Origin: Bryoerythrophyllum caledonicum
Taxonomy: Eukaryota > Streptophyta > Bryopsida > Pottiales > Pottiaceae
NCBI GenBank assembly: GCA_963971425.1
Contig: OZ020518.1
Coordinates: 15,628,990-15,692,989, forward strand
Direction of reading: 5' to 3'
DNA length: 64,000 nt
Of the stretch, positions 1-10,900 are shown one piece after another (the stretch's first letter is position 1; every line of letters begins with the position of its first letter). The notes beneath the pieces were generated by a model. That model was not told the origin of the DNA, made no database searches, and worked only from the letters and a program-made list of their open reading frames with translations. A program made the position numbers and the translations under genes.

Positions 1-217
1 CTTGCATGCTTTGGGACGTGTGTCAATGCTTCTCTTTTTGTGATTCCGCAGATTGAATTCTGTACTGGTTTGCGAGTCAATGGTTATGTTCAGTTACGTG
101 GACGTTTCATCACATGTGTAGGGAAGGAAACAGTTATTGGTATGAGAAAGTCAAAACAACCGGTGATGTGACAACCGCCGAATGATAATCACTTTGTGTT
201 ACTGGTTTTTGATGCAG

Positions 218-1669
218 GTGGAGGAGGGCGATCATCTTGGAACTTCGTATGAGGTTTTGCGAGACGTGACCGATAACTTTGCGGAGAAGAATGTGCTGGG
301 GAAGGGTGGCTTCGGGGTGGTCTACAAGGGGACGTTCCCAGACGGCACAACGGTGGCAGTGAAACGCATGGAAGCCGCGGTGATGAGCAGCAAGGGGCTG
401 AAGGAGTTCCAGTCGGAGATTTCGGTGTTATCGAAAGTGCGGCACCGCAACCTGGTGGAGCTGAAGGGGTACTGCGCGCACAGGAACGAGAGGCTGCTGG
501 TGTACGAGTACATGGCGCAGGGCACTCTCGCGCAGCATCTCTTCGAGTACAAGGCGCTGGGAACGCGGCCTTTGGAGTGGACCCGGAGGCTGAGCATCGC
601 CCTGGATGTGGCTCGGGGGTTGGAGTATCTTCACGGCCTTGCGCACAAGAGCTTCATTCACAGGGATTTGAAGCCTTCGAATATCTTACTCGGAGATAAT
701 TGGCATGCGAAAGTCTCCGACTTCGGCCTTGTCAAGCTCGCTCCAGAAAACAACTTCTCTGTCGAGACGAGGCTCGCCGGCACGTTCGGGTATTTGGCTC
801 CTGAATATGCAGGTATGTCTCTTTGCAGAGTCATTCATAGTTGCCCCCTCTTTAGACTCCTCTTTCTTCAGGTTATCAGATCAATAGAACAGCTTGATGG
901 TCTCCTCCTTCAATCAAGTAAGAGCTCAGTGGTCTCGAAACTCAAGTCAAACTAGTTACGGAAGTCTTTGAGAGTGAAGCGAGAGTTAGCATGAGATTAA
1001 CCCTGCTGAGTACCACCCTCCTTACTTTACTTTAGATCAATGGAGAACTATCTAGAGCTGAATTGAGTTCAATTCAAACAATGAAAAAGGGCGTGTATCT
1101 CTTATCGCACTGAGAAAGGGTGCTATCTTAGAACCAGTTGCTGACTGATAGATTGTTTTGTCTTCTCAGTGACGGGCCGTGTGACAACCAAAGCGGACGT
1201 CTTCAGCTTCGGCGTGGTCCTGATGGAGATGATGACCGGGCGAAGAGCCTTGGACGAGACCGAGCAGGAGGAGAACATGCACCTGGTGACCTGGTTCCGC
1301 CGCACGAACACCAGCCAGGAGACCTTCATCAACTGCATCGACCCCACCATCACCGTCGACGAGGAGACCCTGAGGAGCCTGACCACCGTCTCTGACCTGG
1401 CCCTCCTGTGCACGCAGCGGGAGCCCTACCAGCGCCCGGACATGGGCCATGCAGTGAACGTTCTGAAGCCGCTGGTGGAGCAGTGGAAGCCGGCCAAGAC
1501 GTTGGCTGGCGAGAGCAGCGAGGAGATTGACCTGCAGCTCACGTTACCGGAGGCGCTGAAGCAGTGGCAGGACCTGGAAGACGACTCGTTCGCTGACCAA
1601 AGCAGGGTGAGTATCCCGGGCAAGCCCCACGATTTTGCCAACACTTTCACTTCCAACGATGGGCGATGA
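218..1669 (+). CDS. TMK: TMK-type leucine-rich-repeat receptor-like kinase, last two exons (kinase domain and C-tail)
   Basis: Two exons, 218-812 and 1170-1669, join in phase across a GT-AG intron (813-1169). They encode a complete Ser/Thr kinase domain: glycine loop [18 protein letters not shown] lysine, catalytic [22 protein letters not shown], the [20 protein letters not shown] activation end, and the subdomain XI arginine in [11 protein letters not shown]. The C-terminus, ending [13 protein letters not shown], matches the conserved tail of the TMK family (FAESFTSADGR in angiosperms as I recall it), and the [15 protein letters not shown] stretch is also TMK-like. Exon 1 is placed at 218 because GATGCAG precedes it and VEEGDH aligns with the region just before the TMK kinase domain. 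The extracellular LRR and transmembrane part must lie upstream of the window. TMKs act at the plasma membrane in auxin-linked signalling; that role is family knowledge. No break is visible. Confidence 0.9.
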
Positions 1670-2439
1670 TGGTTAGGGGACGTTTTTGGAGGATTTTTTT
1701 TTTGTTTTTTTTTGGTCCATAGCGATTCTGCGGCGGCTTCGTATGTGGTGGTGTTACAGATGGCAGCGTGAGGCGAGGCTTTAGTTAGGATTTTTGAACC
1801 GGTTTTAGATCTTTTAAGGACTTTTTTCTTCTTCTTTCTTTCTAGAACACACGTGATGAGAGCGAAGTGTAAGTTGTGCTCTGGTGAGAATCTATCGGCA
1901 CTGGTTGTACATGCTGAGATCTCCAAATTGTAAATTACAGTTTTCCATTTGCAATTCCTTTTGAGAGAAACGATTTGGTGTACATATTATTTTGTTCACA
2001 GATGATCTTGGATTTGTTTTCTGGACCTTCGGCCATGAATGATTAGATACATATTCTATGCCATTCAAACATTTGAAGTTTCTGAAAACATTTCAGGTTC
2101 TATTTTGTAGATGTAGTAGTACAATTGGTGTTATGGGAACATCCAATATATTATATATACCGTTTGCATCTCTCATATTTTGAATTTTTAACTTGTCAGA
2201 TTTGGGTAACGAGATGTAATGCGGAAGGAATTAGAGTTATTTGTACCGTCACCTGAAGTTTCAGTGCGACTCGCCCTTCTTCTTCATTTTGAATTGCGGT
2301 CAAATCACGTCTGTGTAGTTCTCATTCATCTCAAAGAAGAAAAGGGCAGCTACTACTCCCAATTCCCCTCAAATTACAAAATTGATCAACTTCAAAAAAT
2401 AAGGAGGTATGAGTCACTCCGTGTACAAGTTCCGTCTTG
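1670..2439. other. TMK 3' flank and AT-rich spacer
   Basis: T-rich DNA directly after the TMK stop, presumably the 3' UTR and downstream spacer. I see no conserved coding frame. From about 2290 the sequence begins to resemble the 3' flank of the repeated kinase copies further right. Confidence 0.4.
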
Positions 2440-2661
2440 AAGGTTTATGAAGGCAACTCCTTCTAAATGTCCTCTCTAAGTACTTAAGTTCTACATCCAA
2501 ACCTCGTTGCAATAATATCTCTTCATGCTTTCTTTTAATATCTTTCTCCAACTCTTTTTGACCCGACTGAACTTCTCCAACAATAGCTAAATTACTTAAA
2601 AGAATCTCTAATATCTCTTGAAAAGAAGGTCTCTTGTAACAATCCTCATCCCATCATCTAT

Positions 2662-2739
2662 TCACTAGATTGAAAATGGTAAACACGACAGACTTAAAAT
2701 CTGTTCCTATGGGTTATCGGTTCAAGTCCGATAGTGAGC
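2662..2739 (+). tRNA. tRNA-Leu(UAA)-like, 5' acceptor strand probably lost
   Basis: Nearly identical to the next unit from GAAAATGGTAAACAC onward. Anticodon stem ACAGA/TCTGT is perfect, with loop CTTAAAA (anticodon TAA). An 11-nt variable arm has a CC/GG mini-stem as in class II Leu tRNAs. T arm is ATCGG-TTCAAGT-CCGAT. The 5' acceptor strand is formed by the adjoining kinase DNA and pairs only partly, so the unit was truncated on insertion. Confidence 0.6.
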
Positions 2740-2741
2740 AT

Positions 2742-2821
2742 ACTCGCTTGGTGAAAATGGTAAACACGGCAGTCTCAAAATCTGTTCCTATGGGTTATCG
2801 GTTCGAATCCGATAGCGAGTG
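2742..2821 (+). tRNA. tRNA-Leu(CAA)-like
   Basis: A complete cloverleaf can be drawn: acceptor ACTCGCT/AGCGAGT (7 pairs), D arm GGTGAAAATGGTAAACAC, anticodon loop CTCAAAA (CAA), variable arm with a CC/GG stem, and T arm ATCGG-TTCGAAT-CCGAT. No CCA is encoded. It begins three bases after the previous unit ends. The spacing and the short variable arm are more like organellar, phage or large-DNA-virus tRNA clusters than plant nuclear tRNA genes. The source is not determined. Confidence 0.7.
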
Positions 2822-2841
2822 TTTTAATGTCTAAACTGAAA

Positions 2842-2916
2842 GGCGAGTATAACTTAATAGGTGAAAGTGTCAGATTCTGAAGTTGAAAACACGGGTTCCA
2901 ATCCCGTTATTTGCCA
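2842..2916 (+). tRNA. tRNA-Gln(CUG)-like
   Basis: Acceptor GGCGAGT pairs with ATTTGCC (two wobble pairs). The anticodon arm has loop TTCTGAA, giving anticodon CTG, with a weak last stem pair. The T arm is ACGGG-TTCCAAT-CCCGT. Length is about 75 nt. It is the third unit of the array and is followed directly by the A run that ends the insert. The assignment to Gln depends on the anticodon reading only. Confidence 0.5.
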
Positions 2917-3444
2917 AAAAAACACTAGCTTCTCAATCCAACTATCTATACATACAGGAATTCTTGGTCGTTGTCCATTGAGAACTAGATCATTATCATT
3001 TCCGCAATGACCCTCAAATGGAAGTTTCCCTGTCAAGACCTCATAGCACATCATGCCATAGCCATACACGTCTCCTTCTTTTAAAAATACCTTAGGATTG
3101 TTCCCCACCTCCATATCCATGATAACATCTAAAATCTCCGCTGCCCTCATAAATCCTGTACCAACAACTCCAACGAAGCATTCAAAGTCAGCTACATAAT
3201 ACAAAGGATATTTGTATCCAACCCTCGGTTTTACCAAAAACATTCGTTGCTTTGAGGTCCCTATAAACAGTGTTACGGGTGTGCAACCAATCCATCCCTC
3301 GTGCAATATCAAACATGATAATTTCAACTTCCTCTTTTGAAAATGGTCCTTGGTCATCTCCAATGTTCAACATTGCTTGATCAATTCGGCTCCGCAAATC
3401 TTCATCTTCTCTCACCATTAGGAAGGCATCTTCTTTGAGTCTTT

Positions 3445-3960
3445 TCGAGGAGAGTGATTACACTACTTGTACTTAGCTTCAGGGCTTTGAGTAATAATCA
3501 TCGAGTTTGGGTGTGGAGGTTATGAGTGGTAATGATAGCAGCGCCTAGAACTGTGTACTTCCGTGTGAGATCAGAGGATATTAGAGCTGTTTATAACGTG
3601 GTGTCGCTCAAAGTATGAATAATATACCATTTTCTTGATTTTTTTATGCTACAAGAATATGTGTTCATATTAAATAGTGATTAGCTATAGCAGCACTTTG
3701 TTTGAACCTGATTCCTTATTGCGTATGAAAGAGCCTGGTGGTTTCTCAAGCCATAAGTTGGAACTCTAGTTGTCTTAAAAAAGGAAGGAAGTTTGCATGA
3801 GATACCCTAAATACCAACAAATTTCTCTTCTTCGAGACGATGTCAAATGTGTTTAATGTTATAGAGAGGTCTTTTGAACGATTCAAAATGCAAAAAACGA
3901 GGGATTTTCTTACAAATAAGTCTGTTGCATTCTAGTATGACAGTGATAAAGGTGCTTTGA
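3445..3960. repeat. Duplicated non-coding block, also at 51180-51720 and partly 44380-44560
   Basis: The sequence from TCGAGGAGAGTGATTACAC through the GATCAGAGGATATTAGAGC stretch to the end of the block recurs in the same orientation at 51180-51720 with few changes. A shorter part recurs near 44380. No open frame is conserved. It lies between a kinase relic and an NRPA1 relic, so it is part of the duplicated cassette. Confidence 0.7.
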
Positions 3961-4375
3961 TCTTCCAATCCATGAATGGCTAAATGTTGAACAACAAACG
4001 ACACTTTCCCAACGTCTACATTCTCCAACAAATCCAATAAATGCAGGTCCGTCAGCTTCCTCAACCTCTCGGCAGCCTCTCAGAAGTAAAAAATTCACCA
4101 ATATGAGGATCACAACTTCTTGAGTATATACTAACACTTGGACTAAAATAAGATTTGCGTATCTAAGCTTTACTCGTTCTCACACCAGGCTCAAACGTAA
4201 CAAATTTCAAGTTAATGAGAATCCACCAAATCTCTAGTTCCATTATCAAGGATGCAGCAGAGCTGCATAATCATCCATACAATGACCTTCAACATGTAGT
4301 TGTCTCTCAATCAACCAATGTCAAAATAGTCTAAGCTTTTACCTGGTTTTCCTAGGCAACAAGAAGCAAGTCATG
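3960..4375 (-). pseudogene. NRPA1 (RNA polymerase I largest subunit) fragment R0
   Basis: Two exon edges and the intron between them match the longer NRPA1 copy at about 9990-10340: the minus strand reads ERL-KLRKLTDLHLLDLLENVDV near 4010-4080, and the segment at 4340-4370 matches the end of the exon coding PGKTR. The rest of the gene is absent. At about 4376 it is fused to the 3' flank of the next kinase copy. Confidence 0.7.
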
Positions 4376-4700
4376 AAAAGCAAAGCATTCAAAATCCGGA
4401 GGAACGCCTCTGAAGAATCAAGAGGAAGAAGAGCAATTAAGAAAATAGAGAGGAATGTTTGTCAAAATAGTCACCTAATTTTAGAATGTACATAAATGAT
4501 CCGCCTTAGGAATAAGAGCGGAAAAGAGAAGCACATAAACACAACAATAAGTCATTGAGTAGTGTTTACATACACATGGTCTGAACATTCCATTAACCAA
4601 CTTTGCATATAAGAAGGTGTAAGTCTCTCCATGCACATATTGGATCTTCAAGGCTTGTAAAGGCACCACCTTCCCTATGCACCCTCTAAGTGCTAAACTT

Positions 4701-6047
4701 CTACAACGAAACCTCGTCACGATAATTTCTTTTCATACTTCTACTATTCTCCTCCCACTGTTCGTAATCAATTTGTCTCTGTCTAACATAAGCTGAATTC
4801 CTGGAAAGAATCTCTAATATCTCTTGAAATGAAGGTCTTTTGGCACAATCCACATCCCAACATCTATCCAACAGCTTCTCAATCCAACTATCTACATATT
4901 CAAGAATTCTTGGTCGATGTCCATTGAGAACTAGATCATAATCATTTCCACGATGACCTTGGAATGGAAGTTTCCCTGTCAAGACCTCGTAGCAAGTCAT
5001 GCCGTAGCTATACACGTCCGCTTCTTTTGAAAATACGCTTGGATTCTTGCTAACAACCTTATTTTTGATAGCTTCTAATATCTCTAGTGCCCTATATAAT
5101 CCAGGAGCAACAACTCCAACAGAGCATTCAAAGTCGGCTACATAATACAAAGTGTAGTTGCCCTCAACTTTGTGTTTAGCCAAAACATTCGCTGCTTTAA
5201 GGTCCCTATGGATAATGTTACGGGTGTGCAACCAATCCATCCCTCGTGCAATATCAAACATGATAATTTCGACTTCCTCTTTTGAAAATGGTCCTTGGTC
5301 ATCGCCAATGTTCAACATTGCTTGATCAATTTGGCTCCGCAAATCTCCATCTTCTCTCACCATAAGGAAGGCAAACCTTCCATCTTCCAACAATGTTCCA
5401 AGAATTACGTCACAACAATATCGCAATACCTCAGGTATATCCGACTTCATATAGTATTTCCACCATTGCAAGTACCCAAGGGGCCATTGAGATTGCAATT
5501 CACGCAAGCGGGTGCCCTTTTTGAACACCTTGAGCAGCCACTCAAGACCATTCTCCATATCATCCTCATTCTCCTCTGGATCAGTCCAAATGATCTTAGC
5601 ATAAAAGAGCTCAGCTTGTCCCCCCTCCGCAAACTTCTCCCCCACCACTAACTCACCAACCCTTAACCAATGCTTTGTATCATAATTAAATGTTCTCAAG
5701 AAGTGTCCCCAATCATCATGCAACTGCAATTCCTCAAACACTTGGCGGTTCTCTTGCGCCACTTCCTCATCCTCATCGTCCAACAGAGGCTCCGTGAGCT
5801 CACTCCAGTGCACCTTGGAACTCTCAATCCGCTCCTCAACATCACTCCTCACCTTCCCACTCCTTGTGGCCCCCTCCAAGCTCTCCCTGTCCTCACATCT
5901 CCCATGGCCACCACCGGAGCCACTTCCGCGCTCAACTCCAATAGCAGCAGCAGCAGCGGTGTCACCATGTCCAGACTCGATTGACCCACCCCTCAAAACC
6001 AGTATCACATCATTCAAGTGGCGGATGCATGAGTTGGAGTTCCCCAT
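4701..6047 (-). CDS. Myristoylated DFE-motif protein kinase, TKL-like (copy K1)
   Basis: An open frame of 448 codons. I start it at the second Met, giving MGNSNSCIR, an N-myristoylation plus Cys palmitoylation signature shared with copies K3 and K5; the upstream Met is not shared in context. Next come a serine/glycine-rich stretch, an acidic segment (EPLLDDEDEE, about residue 85-100) and a kinase domain from about residue 125. Visible motifs: GEKFAEGGQAELFY glycine loop, LLKVFKKG lysine, IHRDLKAANVL catalytic loop, ADVYSYGMTCYEVLTGKLPF, CWDVDCAKRPSF. The DFG motif is DFE. The activation end reads RALEIL instead of RAPEIL, so this copy may be losing activity. Membrane-anchored signalling kinase is the likely role; the substrate is unknown. 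It is one of at least six copies in the window. Confidence 0.8.
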   Translation of the reverse strand: MGNSNSCIRHLNDVILVLRGGSIESGHGDTAAAAAIGVERGSGSGGGHGRCEDRESLEGATRSGKVRSDVEERIESSKVHWSELTEPLLDDEDEEVAQENRQVFEELQLHDDWGHFLRTFNYDTKHWLRVGELVVGEKFAEGGQAELFYAKIIWTDPEENEDDMENGLEWLLKVFKKGTRLRELQSQWPLGYLQWWKYYMKSDIPEVLRYCCDVILGTLLEDGRFAFLMVREDGDLRSQIDQAMLNIGDDQGPFSKEEVEIIMFDIARGMDWLHTRNIIHRDLKAANVLAKHKVEGNYTLYYVADFECSVGVVAPGLYRALEILEAIKNKVVSKNPSVFSKEADVYSYGMTCYEVLTGKLPFQGHRGNDYDLVLNGHRPRILEYVDSWIEKLLDRCWDVDCAKRPSFQEILEILSRNSAYVRQRQIDYEQWEENSRSMKRNYRDEVSL

Positions 6048-7994
6048 CACTATCCCCACAAAATGCAACCTCTCGCTCTCTACTATTGGCCCGTCTGCAA
6101 CCCAAGCTCACCTCGATGCACGCACCCACGATCTGCACACGGAAAGAAGCATTCTAAATGCAACGTCGGAAACGATGGCTAAACCACGAACACCACCAGG
6201 CAATCCCAGCGAAAGAGCGACTAGGGTTTCAGCATCCCGAGCGAGACATCCAAAAACAACAAAGGATGCACGACAGCAGAATGGAAGCACCGTACCTCAC
6301 TCCCCACCAGATGCAGGGCTGCGACGAGACCTCCACAGAAAGATACCGGTAGTGTCGGCGATGGAAGGGCACAACTCCAGGAAACCGCAAACGTGAAACG
6401 TAGGAAGCAGAGCTCAGAGTTCGGAGACCTCGACGATAAGATGACGCTGACTTCGGCGATCGGAGAGCACCACTCCAGAGAAGCGAAGCGCAAACGTCAG
6501 TCGAAGAAGGCGAAGTGAGGGTTTGCAGAGCGCAAGCGGAGCAGTTTATTGCGTCGCGCACCAGCCTGTCTAGATGCCGACACTGTACACATGCAGTGCC
6601 GGGTCAGAACACGGAAGCCCCTCGATTCCGGTAAATGACGGTGGGAACGCTGATCTGAAATTATTGTGAACGCTAGAATCTTTCTCTCTCTCTCAACACT
6701 GCACAGTAGAATGACGAAGAGTACCGTTGTCGACGCGGAGGGAGGATGAAGGGCTGCGTGGCCCGACCGTTACTGCACCTTCTTGGAAACCATGCTCCTT
6801 CTGTCATCGCTATTTCCTCTCGAGCTCCCTGAACTCTACGCCCATCTTGTGAACTATGGAAATTGCCGTTTGCGACCGTCAGGAATGCTTACAAGGCTCT
6901 AGTTTTGTGCTCAAAGTACGACAATTGGAGCTGATACAGCCCCATGAATTTTATTCAATGGTTGGTTCAAGAGCGGAATCGTGAAGGATGCAAACAGAAG
7001 ACCTCTCAAACTCACCGATATGCAACACCACAGCTAAGGATGCGCGCATTAGTAGTAGGAACTGAATGACCCTTTGTTTCCAGGTTGGTAATGTTCGGAA
7101 CTTGTGTACCTGACCTGTCGTTGCTCCATATGGTGAACTTGAACTATATATAATGGTGCTCCTTGAGGTGCCAGGCTTGGAACTATAACCTATTCTGGTA
7201 CCAATAACCTTGTGCCCACCTCAAATATCAAGTCCACATGTAGTCGGCCATGGCATGTTTCGAAATAGACAAAAGTATCTCATGTGTGTCAAAAATATAT
7301 TGAAACAATTTCAACTCCACTCTTTCGGGAGTTCACGATGTGGCACCTACTAAGACCTCTAGTAAGCATCTACTCTATCTACACTTCTAAAGTCAACTCT
7401 GGTCCTCCTCGAAGGCAACTTCATCTGCTCCTCACACTACACTAACCATGTCGCACCGATTCCCAAACGATTGCAAATGCCATGTACGAGAACCAGCCAC
7501 TCATGCACGAGTGTGAGGTCCACTGCGATTGATCTACTCCAGTTCATTTATACCTATAACTCTACAGTCAACTCCGGTGCAGACCTTCCTACCTCGTCCG
7601 CATCTTCCTCTTGCTCACAGGTAAGACAAAGCCTCAAACGTCCTCATCTCCTCATACCACTTCAGGCCTTGTTGCAAAACCCCATGGAACCAGTCTCTTT
7701 GCCAAAACGCAGCTCCTGCACAAGTTTGAGGTCCATAATTGATGAGCTACAGCTCCTTCATCCCTCCGTTGCATGCAAACATGGTATCAATGTTCTACAA
7801 TCAACTCCGGTCTTCGCCGTCCTTCCTCTCAGACACCTTCTCCATAACCACTGTCCTCAATCTTCATCTGCTCCTCACACTCACCATGTCGAAGCGATTC
7901 CCGGACGGAGTCCATAGCCATGTTCTCAGAGCCAAAGAGTACCAGTCGCATCCTCCGCAAGGTGGAGGTCCATGAAGGATTGGCTCCAGACCGT
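6048..7994. other. Upstream region of kinase K1 and spacer to NRPA1
   Basis: Mostly non-coding DNA repeated with divergence at 42680-45690, 49080-50640 and 54500-56447. It contains a CT run (6680-6695) and short open frames that are not conserved in frame between the copies. It should hold the kinase promoter, but I cannot point to one box. Confidence 0.5.
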
Positions 7995-10900
7995 TCATCC
8001 CTGGGCTGCGATCATGGTGTCGATGTTCTGCAGCAGATCGAACGACCCAGTCCCCATCTCCACGATCCTGCCCATGACGATCCGCGCCGAGGGCGACTCC
8101 AGGTAGTCCGAGTGCTTCTGCAGCGTGGCGTCCATGAGGAACACGGTGGCGGTCTCGAAGCTCATCTTCAGGAACGGGGACGGGCTGGAGTTGATCCCCA
8201 GCCGGTTGCACGCGCGGTACCCGCCCTGGAACGTCATGAAGTCCGCGATCAGGGCCAAGTGCCTGGGGTTCACGGAGATGCCGTACGACCCGAAGACGGC
8301 CTGCACTTCGGACAGGATCGTAGCTCGGCAAGCTTCCACTCCGTAAACCTGCAAACGAACGGAGAGATCGATACATCAATGACTGAATGATTCGATTAGT
8401 GGCGCTGCCAGCAGCTTCTGAAAGAGACCACCAGAACTACTTTCATGAGTTTAGAGACCACCAAGCTCTTCCATCGACTGAATTGAAGGATGAGACCACC
8501 AAGCTCTTTCAGTGACGTCACAACTATTCAGAGTGCGGAGAGTGTAGTCTGAAGATAACGTCTCTCATGTGTATTTGAGGTACTTTGAAGAGAACTCTAA
8601 TCGAGGAGAGCAGTGCCGGAACCCAGTCAGCTGAATCGCCATCGTTACCTTGAGCATGGATGCCACGTTATTCGTGGTGAGCTGATTGAGGTCCAGCTCG
8701 TCGGAGAGCGTCCATATGCCCTCGAAGTTGACACCGTCCGTCTGCAACGCGGGGTTGGCGGAGTTTCCCTTGAAGTCAATCACAGCACATTTCTCAATGC
8801 CAGTGACTGCTCGCACCGCCACTTGAGATGCAACTTTCTCCACAATCTGCAAACATAAAATAGCTCGTTAGGATCCTCTCTCTTCATTAGGGTGTAACTG
8901 TTGTCAGAACATTCACTCTACACTAAATCACTTACATCCCACGCATGCATACTTTCATCGCTAACAAGACGGAGCAAACTTGAGTGATTAGTCAGAAGAT
9001 CACCTCGGCTAAGATGATATGAGGAGTGGACAACTTCACAATAAACTGCATATTAAGCACGGTCCCATCAACCGTTAAAGTGTCTGCCCCATCGACCTTC
9101 TTTTGTGGCCCTTGCCCCTTGGAAGTAGAGCTTTTCTTTGCAGACTCTTTCCTTGATACATCTGGTGTTTGAGGCACCACGTCCACCTCTTCATCATCGT
9201 ATAAACGATCCCGATCCACATCCTCAGTAGTCTCCTGATCATCGTCTCCATCTCCACCATCAGCCTGGCCAAAATATCTCAATTAGTGAAAATTCCACAA
9301 GATAAAATCTCCTTAAGCTTGACATGTCTATCAACCAGGAGAAGAGCAAACCTGATCCCGCATGTCTTTCTTTTGAGTTTCTTCAGCTATCTCCTTCTCA
9401 GCGTCGTCTACGTCGTCGTCGTATCCTCTCTCATCATTGTCTTGCCCTCTCCTCTTCTCCGCATCTGCCCCTTCTTCATCACCGCCCTCTTCATCATCTT
9501 CCTCTTCCTGAGTTTCTCCATCTTCCACGTCCACGCCCTTCTTCTTCCTCTTCGGTTCATCTCCATCTTCACCACCTGGACCGGAACCCATATATTCAGT
9601 ATAAAGCTCACAGATATATCATAAAGCTCTGTTTGAGCCACTTATGAACATGAAAGAGGATTGAACTAGAAACAGTTCTCAGGAGATAGTTCTACTAAGC
9701 AATGAATTGCATCACTTAGTTGAGTTTCAGTATAGATACCGTTATCAGCATTTCCTGCACTGAGTCCTTCTGTTTGTGAGGCTTGAACCACTTGTATGAT
9801 ATCCTCTTTCCTCTTTCCAGACCTGGACTGGAATGACTTCTTCATCTCTTTCGCCAGCCTGGGCATGAATTGCGCCCGAACAACCCCCACAATCTCATCA
9901 AACTCCAAATTCAAGTGAGGCAGGTACCGGTGAGGCTCGTATATTTTCAACCGCACCTTGAAGATCTTGGAAGGTGGCCATTTTGAACAGCGAAGGGGAC
10001 TTCCCCAACCTCCACTTTCTCCAGCAAATCCAGCAAACGTAGCTTCCTCAGCTTCGTCGCAAGTCTCTCCGCATCCTCTCTGTAGACAAGAATTCACCAA
10101 CATGAGGATCACAACTCCTCGAATAAATACTCACACTTGAACTAGAATCAGATTTGCATATCCAACTTTTACACGTTCTGATACCCTCAGACGCAACAAA
10201 CTTCGAGTTGCTGAGGATCCACACAACCTCTAGTTCCGTCCTCAAGGATGTATGATCATCCATACCATGACCTTTAGCATCTAATCCATCAATCAACGAA
10301 TGCCAAATTCAATCAAGCTTTTACCTGGTTTTCCCGGGCAACAATGGGCAGGTCATGATAGGCGTAGAAATATCTGCTGATGCTGTCATCAAAATCTCTC
10401 GCAGCCGAGGAATACCAAGTGTCACATTCATCTCTCCTCGCCCAGCAAAATGGAAAGTATTCAACCTGAGCAAAGAAGTAGACATTCACCACATCATTTT
10501 ACACTTCATACATCAAGTGCACTCACAACCTCAAAATACGCAAACAAACAAGACAGTCAAGTATATCTAGAAGTGTGCAATTAGATCAAGAGGCTTCACA
10601 TCACTAATCTGCAAATTCAGGATGGGAGCAAGGATCATACGTCATTTGAGTTGAAGGTTCTCCCACTGATTGTGCAGCAAGGCATCCAACTGGCTCTCCA
10701 GGTTGTGCTAGACTGGAGGCATACTTCAGAGACATGAGGTATCTGAAGTCTTGTCTCTCCTTGTGCGATGCAAAGTGCAACCGCTGCTTCTCTTCCTCAG
10801 ATGACTTGCTGCTGGCAATGAACCCTTCCACCTTTCCTTCAAAAGCCTGCGACATACCATCAGATGGATCTTCGACTGCTGCTGCCGTTCCATCCTTGTG

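Larger units (their letters stand above)
2663..2928 (+). mobile_element. Retroposed-looking insert carrying a tRNA array, with 6-bp target duplication
   Basis: CACTAG occurs at 2663-2668 and again at 2923-2928. Removing 2669-2922 plus one copy restores the kinase reading seen in the sister copies (CATCTATTCACTAG-CTTCTCAATCC). The insert starts inside the first tRNA-like unit (5' truncation) and ends in a run of seven A right after the last unit. Target duplication, 5' truncation and an A tail together suggest reverse-transcribed insertion of a polycistronic tRNA transcript, as LINE machinery does. This mechanism is inference. Confidence 0.6.
2440..3440 (-). pseudogene. Relic of the repeated DFE-motif protein kinase (copy K0)
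   Basis: The minus strand encodes parts of the same kinase as the copies at 4701 and 53204: FSKEEVEIIMFDIARGMDWL, YRDLKATNV, YYVADFECFVGVVGTGF, DVYGYGMMCYEVLTGKLPF and NGQRPRIPVCIDSWIEKL. It lacks the N-terminal half. The catalytic HRDLK has become YRDLK and the frame changes in the activation region, so it is a pseudogene. The 3' part (2440-2662) is separated from the rest by an insert with tRNA-like genes. Upstream of 3420 the similarity stops and a different repeated block begins. Confidence 0.85.

Noticed and set aside
1426-1926. 166-codon minus-strand frame over the TMK end
   Set aside because: Antisense to the TMK last exon and 3' UTR; no family resemblance.
5295-6396. Plus-strand open frames opposite kinase K1 (same at 48137-49331 and 53915-54968)
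   Set aside because: Antisense shadows of the kinase coding strand; no conserved motif.
7864-8390. Long Arg/Pro-rich open frames opposite and beside the last NRPA1 exon (also at 56317-56843 and 45671-46039)
   Set aside because: They are other-frame readings of a GC-rich exon; the exon frame matches the Pol I subunit in three copies and these do not match anything.
9324-9647. Histidine/leucine-rich frames near 9.3 kb
   Set aside because: Complement of the acidic NRPA1 exon; composition explains them.
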